Shown here piece after piece: positions 16,161 to 23,328 of a DNA stretch of 41,169 nucleotides (positions are counted from its first letter, which is position 1; each line of letters starts with the position of its first letter). The notes below the pieces were generated by a model. It saw nothing but the letters and a program-made list of their open reading frames with translations, was not told where the DNA came from and made no database searches. Source of the stretch: an uncultured Eubacteriales bacterium (GTDB taxonomy: Bacteria; Bacillota; Clostridia; Saccharofermentanales; UBA5734); NCBI GenBank assembly GCA_903835065.1, contig CAILLO010000029.1:1-41169 (forward strand). The letters run 5' to 3'. Position numbers and translations under genes: made by a program.

Positions 16161-18119
16161 TCAGCCCACCGGCGTGCCGGCGGGGACCTCGCCGTCGACG
16201 GTCAGCACGCGGTACGTGCCGTGGTCGAGGGCGCACAGGATCATGCCTTCCGACACGATGCCGCGCAGCTTGGCCGGCGTGAGGTTGGCGACCAGGACGA
16301 CGCTCTTCCCGACCAGTGCCTCGGGCGCATAGGTCGTCGCGATGCCGGAGACGACCTGCCGCTTCCCGTCGCCGAGGTCGAGCGACAGGAGGAGCAGCTT
16401 GTCGGACCTGGGGACGCGCTCGCAGGCCAGGACGCGGGCGACGCGCAACTGCACGCGGGCGAAGTCGTCGATGCCGATCAGGGCGACGCCTTCGGGGACG
16501 ACGTGCGCGTCCGCGGTCGCAGCGGGGGCGGCGGCCGGCGCGCCGGGTGTGACGGCGACGAGCGCCTCCATCTCCTTCGCGAGGTCGAGGCGCGGGAAGA
16601 GCGCGTCCATCTTTCGGATCCGGTCGGACTCGAACAACCCGAACAGTGCGGCCGATTCCCACGACGTCGTCTGGATCGTCGACAGGCCCAGGGCCTCCTG
16701 GATCTTCGGGCCGGTGGAGGGCATGAACGGCGTCACGAGGATCGACACGACGCGCAGCACCTCGGCGAGGTGCGCGAGCACCGCGGCGAGACGCGGGCGC
16801 AGGGCTTCGGTCTTCGCGAGGGTCCAGGGCGCGGTCTCGTCGATGTACTTGTTGCTGCGGCCGACGACCTTCCAGATCTCGACGAGGGCGGTGCTGAACT
16901 GGAGCTGGTCGAGCAGCGTCCCGACGCGGCCGGACAGGCCGTCGCACAGGGCGCGCAGCTCGCGGTCGGCCGGCTCGAGCGGGCAGTCGAGCGCATCTTT
17001 CGGCAGTACGCCGTCGAAGTAGCGCTCGACCATGGCGGTCGTGCGGCTGACGAGATTGCCCAGGTCGTTGGCGAGGTCCGAGTTGATCCGGCCGATCAGC
17101 GCCTCGTTCGTGAAGGCGCCGTCCGCGCCGAACGGCATCTCGCGCAGCAGAAAGTAGCGGATCGCGTCGACGCCGTAGCGGTCGCACAGGATCGTGGGGT
17201 CGACGACGTTGCCGGTCGACTTGCCCATCTTGGCGCCTTCGAGCGTGAGCCAGCCATGACCGAATACGTGCTTCGGTTGCGGGAGCCCGAGGGCCATCAG
17301 CATCGCCGGCCAGATGATCGTGTGGAAGCGGACGATCTCCTTGCCCACGAGCTGGACGTCGGCCGGCCAGTAGCGCCGGAAGTCCGCCTCGTCGTCGGAG
17401 GCGTAGCCGAGCGCCGTGATGTAGTTCGAGAGGGCGTCGACCCACACGTACACGACGTGCCCCGGGTCGAAGGTCACGGGTATGCCCCAGGTGAAGGTCG
17501 TGCGGGACACGCACAGGTCCTCGAGACCCGGGCGCAGGAAGTTCTGCAGCATCTCGTTGACGCGCGACGCCGGCAGGACGAAGCCGGGGTTCTCCGCGTA
17601 GAGCTCGACGATCCGGTCGGCGTACTTCGACAGGCGGAAGAAGTAGGCCTCCTCGCGGGTGCGCTCGACGTCGCGGCCGCATTCGGGGCACTTGCCGTCC
17701 TTGAGCTGCGTCTCCGTCCAGAAGGACTCGTCCGGCGTGCAGTACCAGCCCTCGTATTCGGACTTGTAGATGTCGCCCTGCTCGTACAGGCGGCGGAAGA
17801 TCTCCTGCACGGCCCCGACGTGCTTCTCGTCGGTCGTGCGGATGAAGCGGTCGTAGCGGATGTCGAGCAGCTTCCAGAGGTCCTTGATGCCCGCGACGAT
17901 GCCGTCGACGTAGACTTGAGGCGTGACGCCCGCGGCGTCGGCCTTGCGCTGGATCTTCTGCCCGTGCTCGTCGGTGCCGGTGAGGAACATCGTGTCGAAG
18001 CCGTTCATCCGCTTGAAGCGCGCGATCGCGTCCGCGGCGACGGTCGTGTAGGCGTGCCCGATGTGAAGCTTGCCGCTCGGGTAGTAGATCGGGGTGGTGA
18101 CCATGAACGTCTTCGTCAT
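16161..18119 (-). CDS. metG: Methionyl-tRNA synthetase
   Basis: A 652-residue class I synthetase that charges tRNA-Met. The HIGH motif is at residues 19-22 (KLHIGHAY). A zinc-finger insert shows WYCTPDE and KCPEC, and the anticodon-binding helical domain follows. A C-terminal OB-fold tRNA-binding domain (about 545-652, FARVQLRVARVLACERVPRSDKL) is attached. The usual KMSKS loop reads KMGKS here (GAKMGKSTGN). GGAGG lies ten bases before the chosen ATG, and a TATAAT box overlaps the rsmI stop just upstream. The position between rsmI and tatD matches the conserved Bacillota cluster. Confidence 0.97.
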   Translation of the reverse strand: MTKTFMVTTPIYYPSGKLHIGHAYTTVAADAIARFKRMNGFDTMFLTGTDEHGQKIQRKADAAGVTPQVYVDGIVAGIKDLWKLLDIRYDRFIRTTDEKHVGAVQEIFRRLYEQGDIYKSEYEGWYCTPDESFWTETQLKDGKCPECGRDVERTREEAYFFRLSKYADRIVELYAENPGFVLPASRVNEMLQNFLRPGLEDLCVSRTTFTWGIPVTFDPGHVVYVWVDALSNYITALGYASDDEADFRRYWPADVQLVGKEIVRFHTIIWPAMLMALGLPQPKHVFGHGWLTLEGAKMGKSTGNVVDPTILCDRYGVDAIRYFLLREMPFGADGAFTNEALIGRINSDLANDLGNLVSRTTAMVERYFDGVLPKDALDCPLEPADRELRALCDGLSGRVGTLLDQLQFSTALVEIWKVVGRSNKYIDETAPWTLAKTEALRPRLAAVLAHLAEVLRVVSILVTPFMPSTGPKIQEALGLSTIQTTSWESAALFGLFESDRIRKMDALFPRLDLAKEMEALVAVTPGAPAAAPAATADAHVVPEGVALIGIDDFARVQLRVARVLACERVPRSDKLLLLSLDLGDGKRQVVSGIATTYAPEALVGKSVVLVANLTPAKLRGIVSEGMILCALDHGTYRVLTVDGEVPAGTPVG

Positions 18120-18144
18120 CGCTGTCGTCCCTCCGGTTCCATCG

Positions 18145-18150
18145 ATTATA
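18145..18150 (-). promoter_or_regulatory. Consensus -10 box upstream of metG
   Basis: TATAAT on the minus strand overlapping the rsmI stop, 26 bases before the metG start. No -35 match at 16-18 bases spacing, so promoter activity is uncertain. Confidence 0.4.
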
Positions 18151-19042
18151 GCAGACGGGGCGGCTCCCCGGCACGCAGGGCGAGCGCCGCGGCGTACGCC
18201 TCCTTCTTCGGGACGGCGAATTCGGCGGCGGCCTGCGCGGCGGCATCCTTGACGGAGAGGCCGTCGGCGAGGAGTCGCGCGAGGCGGGCTTCGAGGGCGG
18301 CGGCGGATGCGGCGGCGCTCCCCTCCCCGTCCGCGGTCGACGGCGCGGTGCGTGCGGCGAAGGACGCGGCGCCCTCGAGGACGAGGCAGAACTCGCCGCG
18401 GGGTTCGCGCTCCTCGAAGACGGCGACGGCCTCGCGGACCGTCGTGCGCAGGAACTCCTCGTGGAGCTTCGTGACTTCTCGGCACAGCGCGGTCCGGCGG
18501 GCTCCGAACCCGGCGGCGACGAGGTCGGCCAGGGTTCTGCGCAGTCGGTGCGGCGCCTCGTAGAGGACGAAGGTGCGAGGCTCGGCGGCGAGGACCGCGA
18601 GGGCGGCCCCGCGAAGCTTTCCGGCCGTCGGGAGGAATCCTTCGAAGACGAACCGCGCCGTGTCGAGGCCGGACCCGGCGAGTCCGGCCACGAAGGCCGT
18701 CGGGCCGGGCACGACGACGACCGGGACGCCCGCCTCGACGCAGAGGGCGACGAGGTCGGAACCGGGGTCGGAGACGCAGGGCATGCCGGCGTCGGAGACG
18801 AGGGCGACGTCGAGACCGCCGAGCAGCCGCTCGACGAGCTGCGGGCCCTTCGTGCGCAGGTTGTGCTCGTGGTAGCTTTCGAGCGGGACGTGGAGGCCGA
18901 ATGCCGACAGGAGGCGACGGGAGTGGCGCGTGTCCTCTGCGGCGACCAGGCCGACGGCGCCGAGGACCTCCACGGCGCGCGGCGACAGGTCCTTCAGGTT
19001 CCCGATCGGGGTGCCGACCAGATACAGGGTCCCGCACGGCAT
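18146..19042 (-). CDS. rsmI: 16S rRNA (cytidine-1402-2'-O)-methyltransferase RsmI
   Basis: A 298-residue SAM-dependent methylase of the tetrapyrrole-methylase fold (YabC/YraL). Motifs in order are GTLYLVGTPIGNL, AAEDTRHSRRLL, ESYHEHN, ALVSDAGMPCVSDPG, VVPGPTAFVAGL and FVFEGFLP. It modifies C1402 in the ribosomal decoding centre. The ATG at 19042 is ten bases from GGAAGGAG; a GTG at 19051 overlapping the trmN6 stop (GTGA) is an alternative only one base from the ribosome site, and so less likely. The C-terminal ~80 residues are Ala-rich and typical of Bacillota RsmI. Confidence 0.95.
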   Translation of the reverse strand: MPCGTLYLVGTPIGNLKDLSPRAVEVLGAVGLVAAEDTRHSRRLLSAFGLHVPLESYHEHNLRTKGPQLVERLLGGLDVALVSDAGMPCVSDPGSDLVALCVEAGVPVVVVPGPTAFVAGLAGSGLDTARFVFEGFLPTAGKLRGAALAVLAAEPRTFVLYEAPHRLRRTLADLVAAGFGARRTALCREVTKLHEEFLRTTVREAVAVFEEREPRGEFCLVLEGAASFAARTAPSTADGEGSAAASAAALEARLARLLADGLSVKDAAAQAAAEFAVPKKEAYAAALALRAGEPPRLL

Positions 19043-19047
19043 GGCGG

Positions 19048-19929
19048 TCACGCTCCTTCCGGGAGGGGGACGGACAGGGGGTCCGGTCCGGCGGGCGACA
19101 GCCCCGCGAGGAGGGCTTCCGGGGACAGCGGCGGGTCGTCCCCGTAGATGCCGGCCGCCTCCGGGCCGTAGCGGCCGGTCTCGTCCCGGACGACCAGCGG
19201 AGGCAGGATCCGGAATCCGCCGGGCCGGCCGTTCGCGGTGGCGGACACCAGCAGGCAGGACGGGGCGCGGCCTTCGGCGGACAGCACCATCCGCAGCGTC
19301 TCGGGTTCGAGGTGGCGGCGGCGCAGCGCCTCCATCAGGTCGGGCAGGCGGTCGGGTCCGTGTACGAGGACGAGCCGGCCGCGGGGCTTCAGCAGCGTCG
19401 CGGCGGCGAGCACGAGGTCGTCGAGCGAGCAGGCGACCTCCTCGCGGGCGACGACGAGCTCGGGCGGCGCGGCGGGGCCGGCGGGCGCGGCCGTGGTCGG
19501 CAGGCGGTAGGGCGGGTTCGAGACCACGAGGTCGAAGCGGCCGTGCGGGAAAGGCCCGTCCGGCTGCGGAACCGCGAGGCGGCGGACGTCGCCGCGGACG
19601 AAGCGGACGCGCGCGTCGAGGCCGTCGAGCCGGGCGTTGCGGGCGGCGACCGCGGCGATCCGCGGCACGAGCTCGACGCCGGTCAGGTCCGCGGCCGGCA
19701 GCCGGCGCGCGAGCAGGACCGCGACGGCGCCGCAGCCGCAGCCGAGGTCGGCGGCGCGCAGGGGGCGGTGCGGGACCGCGACCGGCGCACCCCCGCCGTA
19801 GAACGAGGAGGCGAAAGCGGCGAGGAACACGGAGTCCTCGCCGAAGCGGAACCCGTCCTTCTTCTGGATCAGACGGAAGCCTCCGGTGCGGAGGTCCTCG
19901 ACCGTCTCGTCGTCGTAAAGGGGGATCAC
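19048..19929 (-). CDS. trmN6: tRNA1(Val) (adenine-N6)-methyltransferase TrmN6-like
   Basis: A 293-residue Rossmann-fold methyltransferase. The SAM site ADLGCGCGAVAVLLA and the N6-adenine motif VVSNPPYRLP are clear, and the opening PLYDDETVEDLRTGGFRLIQKKDGFRFGEDSVFL has the family's recognition segment. YabB/TrmN6 proteins methylate A37 of tRNA-Val in Escherichia coli and sit beside yazA-yabC in Bacillus; here yazA is missing and rsmI follows directly. The start is a GTG at 19929 behind GGGAGG. Substrate is inferred from family and position. Confidence 0.9.
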   Translation of the reverse strand: MIPLYDDETVEDLRTGGFRLIQKKDGFRFGEDSVFLAAFASSFYGGGAPVAVPHRPLRAADLGCGCGAVAVLLARRLPAADLTGVELVPRIAAVAARNARLDGLDARVRFVRGDVRRLAVPQPDGPFPHGRFDLVVSNPPYRLPTTAAPAGPAAPPELVVAREEVACSLDDLVLAAATLLKPRGRLVLVHGPDRLPDLMEALRRRHLEPETLRMVLSAEGRAPSCLLVSATANGRPGGFRILPPLVVRDETGRYGPEAAGIYGDDPPLSPEALLAGLSPAGPDPLSVPLPEGA

Positions 19930-19955
19930 GGGGCCTCCCTTCGCCCGGGAAGCAG

Positions 19956-19988
19956 AAGGGACGGCGACCTCAGCGGCTGCCGTCCCTT
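19956..19988 (-). terminator. Stem-loop between ferredoxin and trmN6
   Basis: A ten-base arm AAGGGACGGC pairs with GCCGTCCCTT around a 13-base loop, 25 bases past the ferredoxin stop. No T-run follows, so it may be a partial terminator or an mRNA end stabiliser. Confidence 0.5.
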
Positions 19989-20012
19989 CCGTTGCGGGTC
20001 CGGAACGTCGCT

Positions 20013-20183
20013 CTACAGCGGCTTCGGAGAATCCGTCGGGCAGACGCTGGCGCAGGCGCCGCAGTCGATGCACGCGGATTCGTCGATCACGTAGATGCCG
20101 TCGCCCATGCTGATGCAGGAGACCGGGCACTCGCCCTCGCAGGCGCCGCAAGCGATGCAGGAATCTTCGATTCGATAGGCCAT
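20013..20183 (-). CDS. 2[4Fe-4S] ferredoxin
   Basis: A 56-residue clostridial-type ferredoxin. Two complete binding motifs, CIACGACEGECP and CIDCGACASVCP, are separated by a short acidic middle (GDGIYVID), typical of low-potential electron carriers in anaerobes. GGAGGTG lies seven bases before the ATG and the gene has its own promoter at 20208-20236, so it may be expressed apart from ricT upstream and trmN6 downstream. It occupies the place held by yabA in Bacillus. Its redox partner is not evident from the neighbours, though RicT, encoded just upstream, also carries a cysteine cluster. Confidence 0.96.
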   Translation of the reverse strand: MAYRIEDSCIACGACEGECPVSCISMGDGIYVIDESACIDCGACASVCPTDSPKPL

Positions 20184-20207
20184 GGTGGAACACCTCCGTT
20201 CGCACGC

Positions 20208-20236
20208 ATTCTACCATCGGGTCGCAGGGGATTCAA
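20208..20236 (-). promoter_or_regulatory. Promoter of the ferredoxin gene
   Basis: TTGAAT at 20236-20231 and TAGAAT at 20213-20208, spacing 17, 24 bases before the ATG. A small inverted repeat AGGGG-ATTCAA-CCCCT (20226-20241) covers the -35 box. Confidence 0.75.
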
Positions 20237-20278
20237 CCCCTTCCGGGCGCCCGAGCGGTCGTCGGAATGCCGGATTCC

Positions 20279-21301
20279 CTAGCCGACGGAGGGGGTTTCG
20301 CCGTCGGAAGCGTCATGACGCGGGCCATCCTCGCGGGGACCTCCCTCGCGCGGACCGCTTTCGCGACGGCCGCGGCCGCGGTTGCGGCCGCCCGTCCCGG
20401 GCGCTCGCTGCACCTGGGGAGGCGGGGGCGGCGGCGGGACATAGCCGTTCGCCACGGCGCGGGCCACGACGGAGCGCGGGCAGCGGGGCGACGGGCGCAG
20501 GATCTCGACCTCGTCGTTGGCGTAGGTCTCGAACTCGTTCTCGCCGGGGTGGTCCAGACGGACCATCAGGGTCTCTTTCAGCACATGCACGTCGACCACG
20601 ATGCCCTGGCCGTCCTTGGTCACGACGACCGCTCCCGCGCGAGGAATGCGCGAGTTGGCGTCCTCGTAGGCCTCCTGCTCGTACTTGAGGCAGCACAGGA
20701 GCCGGCCGCACGCGCCGGAGATCTTGGCCGGGTTCATGGACAGGTTCTGCTCCTTGGCCATCTTGATCGACACGGGAGCGAACTCCCGCAGGAACGAGCA
20801 GCAGCAGAGCTCCCGGCCGCAGATCCCGAGGCCGCCGACCATGCGCGCCTCGTCGCGGACGCCGATCTGTCGCAGTTCGATGCGCATGTGGAACTGCGTC
20901 GCGAGGTCCTTCACGAGTTCGCGGAAATCGATCCGGCCCTCGGCCGTGAAATAGAAGGTCATCTTGGAGCCATCGAACGAGATCTCGGCGTCGGTGATCG
21001 ACATGTCGAGCCCGCGCTGGCGAACCTTCTCGCGGCAGGACACGAAGGCCACCTTCTCGTGCTCGCGGTTCTTCTCGACGCGGTCGAGGTCCTCGGCGGT
21101 CGCCCGGCGGACGATCGTCTTCAGGGGCGCGGCGACCTTCTCCTGGGGGATCTCCATCGGGACGTCGGAGACGCGCCCGAGCTCGAGGCCGCGGGCCGTG
21201 TCGACGATCACCGTGTCCCCCGCGCGCAGCTCGTAGCCGGTGGGGTCGAAATGATAAGGGCGGCCGGAATTGCGGAACCGGACGCCGACGACTCTAGGCA
21301 T
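20279..21301 (-). CDS. ricT: PSP1-domain regulatory iron-sulfur protein RicT (YaaT)
   Basis: A 340-residue protein. The PSP1 domain spans roughly 1-260 and contains the cysteine clusters CGRELCCCSFL and CGRLLCCLKYE, which in Bacillus bind [4Fe-4S] as part of the RicA-RicF-RicT (Y) complex. That complex promotes RNase Y-dependent mRNA maturation and affects sporulation and competence. A Pro-rich and then Gly/Arg/Glu-rich repeat tail (GPREGGPREDGPR) fills the last 60 residues and is not part of the core. The ATG overlaps the holB stop by eight bases. RicA and RicF partners are not in the window. Confidence 0.93.
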   Translation of the reverse strand: MPRVVGVRFRNSGRPYHFDPTGYELRAGDTVIVDTARGLELGRVSDVPMEIPQEKVAAPLKTIVRRATAEDLDRVEKNREHEKVAFVSCREKVRQRGLDMSITDAEISFDGSKMTFYFTAEGRIDFRELVKDLATQFHMRIELRQIGVRDEARMVGGLGICGRELCCCSFLREFAPVSIKMAKEQNLSMNPAKISGACGRLLCCLKYEQEAYEDANSRIPRAGAVVVTKDGQGIVVDVHVLKETLMVRLDHPGENEFETYANDEVEILRPSPRCPRSVVARAVANGYVPPPPPPPQVQRAPGTGGRNRGRGRRESGPREGGPREDGPRHDASDGETPSVG

Positions 21302-22313
21302 GGGAGAACTCCTTCCGGAGCTGCAGGAGCAGCTGGCAGACCGTGGTCTCGAAATTGGTGCTGGCGGCGAGTCCGCGTCGCGCGGTCTCGACGGCCGTAG
21401 CGGCATTCTGGCACCGGCGGGACGCGTCGTCGCCCTTCGGCCGGATTCGCTCCATGATATCCTTTTTGTCGACGTGTATCAACAGACCGGCGTCCCCGGC
21501 GGCGGACAGGACCAGCAGGTCGCGCACCGCGGAGGCGAGCAGTTCGAGGAGGTCGTCGACCTCCTTCCGGTTGCCGGGGACGTTGAAGTAGGCGAATCCG
21601 TCGGTCAGCAGTTCGCCGCGGGTCGCGGTGCCGAGCCGGCCGAGGAGGTCGAAGACGCCGTCGCGCAGCTGGACGAAGTCCTCCGAGCGGGCGAGCGCGA
21701 GGGCCACTCCGGGGATGCCCTGCGCATACCGCGCGAGGAAGGCGATTCGCTCGGTCCCGGTCACGCCGGCGGCCTCGAGCACCTGGCCGACCTCCGCCTC
21801 CGGACTCGGGCGGAGCCGGACATGGCAGACGCGGGACAGCACGGTGGGCAGCAGCGACGCCGCGGTTCGGGCGACCAGCACGATCACGACGGTCGGAGGC
21901 GGCTCCTCGAGGGTCTTGAGCAGCGTGTTCTGGCCCTGCTCGTTCAGGTCGTCGGCTTCGACCACGTACACCTTGCGGCGCGAGAACTGCGGGCGCATGT
22001 CGACGTCGGCGGACAGTTCCCGCCGGACGCGCTCGACCTTCAGGTTCTTGTCCTTCTCGCGCTTCGTGTTCTCGAGCAGGCGGAAATCGGGGTTGGTGCC
22101 GGCTTCGAAGAGGACGCACGGATTGCAGCGCCCGCAGGCGCCCCGGTCGGTCGGCTCGTCGCAGAGGGCGTACTGCGCGAAGGCACGGGCGAGCGTGCTC
22201 TTGCCGCTCCCGTCGGGCCCCGTGATCAGGAACGCGTGCGACCGGCCGTCCGTCAGGGTCCGGACGAGGCGGGTCTTCGCGTCCTGCTGTCCGACAAGAA
22301 GGTCGAAGGTCAA
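21294..22313 (-). CDS. holB: DNA polymerase III subunit delta'
   Basis: A 339-residue clamp-loader AAA+ subunit. The Walker A GPDGSGKST is at 32-40, and a zinc site is formed by Cys residues in ALCDEPTDRGACGRCNPC at about 49-66. VYVVEADDLN is the Walker B position, and KTLEEPPPTVV plus LSRVC (sensor/SRC motif) follow. The start is a TTG at 22313 with a weak ribosome site. A CTG at 22325 lies seven bases behind GGAG and would add LAAP in front, so the exact start is uncertain. It sits between darA and ricT as in Bacillus. Confidence 0.93.
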   Translation of the reverse strand: MTFDLLVGQQDAKTRLVRTLTDGRSHAFLITGPDGSGKSTLARAFAQYALCDEPTDRGACGRCNPCVLFEAGTNPDFRLLENTKREKDKNLKVERVRRELSADVDMRPQFSRRKVYVVEADDLNEQGQNTLLKTLEEPPPTVVIVLVARTAASLLPTVLSRVCHVRLRPSPEAEVGQVLEAAGVTGTERIAFLARYAQGIPGVALALARSEDFVQLRDGVFDLLGRLGTATRGELLTDGFAYFNVPGNRKEVDDLLELLASAVRDLLVLSAAGDAGLLIHVDKKDIMERIRPKGDDASRRCQNAATAVETARRGLAASTNFETTVCQLLLQLRKEFSHA

Positions 22314-22335
22314 CGGTGCTGCCAGGGCGTCTCTC

Positions 22336-22665
22336 CTACATCTTCTCGAAGTGGGCCACGTCGATGACGAAGACCGTCGCGCCGCCGACCATCACCTCGA
22401 CGGGATACGGGATATAGGCACCGCCGATCGCGGCCGGCGTGACGTTCGTGTTGATCGCGGCCTTGCGGCTGCTCGAGAACTTGCGGATGATGTCGAGGGC
22501 GCCCTGGAGGCTGTCGTTCTCCACGCCGACCATCAGGGTCGTGTTGCCCGAGCGGAGGAATCCGCCGGAGGAGTTGAGCTTGGTCACGCGGAACCCGCTG
22601 CGGTTCAGTTCGGCCATGAGTCTCGGACTGTCCTCGTCGTGCACGACCGCAAAGATCAGCTTCAT
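22336..22665 (-). CDS. darA: Cyclic-di-AMP receptor DarA (PstA/YaaQ)
   Basis: A 109-residue PII-like protein of the usual size. The signature GFRVTKLNSSGGFLRSGNTTLMVGVE is intact, and the C-terminal strand TVFVIDVAHFEKM is normal. DarA trimers bind the second messenger c-di-AMP; the downstream target is unknown in any species. Its ATG overlaps the tmk stop by four bases (ATGA), showing translational coupling, and the gene order tmk-darA-holB is conserved in Bacillota. Confidence 0.96.
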   Translation of the reverse strand: MKLIFAVVHDEDSPRLMAELNRSGFRVTKLNSSGGFLRSGNTTLMVGVENDSLQGALDIIRKFSSSRKAAINTNVTPAAIGGAYIPYPVEVMVGGATVFVIDVAHFEKM

Positions 22666-23288
22666 GATGTCATTTCCTCCTTCAGGATCGCGTCGATGCG
22701 CTCATCGACCTCATCGACGCTTCCGGACGCGGAGACGACCCGGAACCGTTCCGGACTTCTCTGCGCCAGCTTCCGATATCCATCGCGCACCCTCTTCATG
22801 AAGGATGCGCCTTCGTCGTCGAGCCGGTCCGCCGCTTCGGGGCGGACCCCCATCCTGCGCGCGGCCTCGTCTTCGTCGAGGTCCAGCAGGACGGTGGAGT
22901 CGGGGACCAGTCCCCCCGTCGCGAAGCGGTTCACCTGGCGGATCTCGTCCAGGTCGAGCCCTCGCCCGTAGCCCTGGTAGGCCTCGGACGAGTCCGTGAA
23001 GCGGTCGAGCACCACCACGGTCCCGGCGGCGAGCGCCGGTCGGACGACCTCCCGGACGAGTTGGGCCCGGGCGGCGGTGAAGAGCAGCAGTTCCGCCTCC
23101 ATCGCCATGTTCATGTGCGCCTTGTCGAGGAGGATCCCGCGGATCCGCTCCCCTATGTCGGTGCCGCCCGGCTCCCGGAGCAGGAGGGCCTTCACGCCGC
23201 GCGCGGCGAGCCGGTCGACGAACGAGCGGGCGTGCGTCGATTTCCCGCAGCCGTCGATGCCTTCGAAGGTGATGAAGCGTCCTGCCAT
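22662..23288 (-). CDS. tmk: Thymidylate kinase
   Basis: A 208-residue dTMP kinase making dTDP for DNA synthesis. The P-loop is in FEGIDGCGKST (8-18), the DR(F/Y) motif in VVVLDRFTDSSEAYQG, and the lid region at RMGVRPEAADRLDDEG. The ATG at 23288 lies six bases after GGAAGGA. A TATAAT box precedes it in the short gap after the decarboxylase gene. Confidence 0.96.
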   Translation of the reverse strand: MAGRFITFEGIDGCGKSTHARSFVDRLAARGVKALLLREPGGTDIGERIRGILLDKAHMNMAMEAELLLFTAARAQLVREVVRPALAAGTVVVLDRFTDSSEAYQGYGRGLDLDEIRQVNRFATGGLVPDSTVLLDLDEDEAARRMGVRPEAADRLDDEGASFMKRVRDGYRKLAQRSPERFRVVSASGSVDEVDERIDAILKEEMTS

Positions 23289-23322
23289 GCTGTCCTTCCC
23301 TGCTCCCCTTCCGAGTGATTCC

Positions 23323-23328
23323 ATTATA
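23323..23328 (-). promoter_or_regulatory. Consensus -10 box upstream of tmk
   Basis: TATAAT on the minus strand just past the decarboxylase stop, 34 bases before the tmk start. The -35 region lies in decarboxylase coding sequence and shows no clear match. Confidence 0.45.

Noticed and set aside
15246-18563. Long plus-strand open frame opposite tatD, metG and rsmI
   Set aside because: Antisense shadow: it crosses three recognised genes and lacks a ribosome site or motifs.
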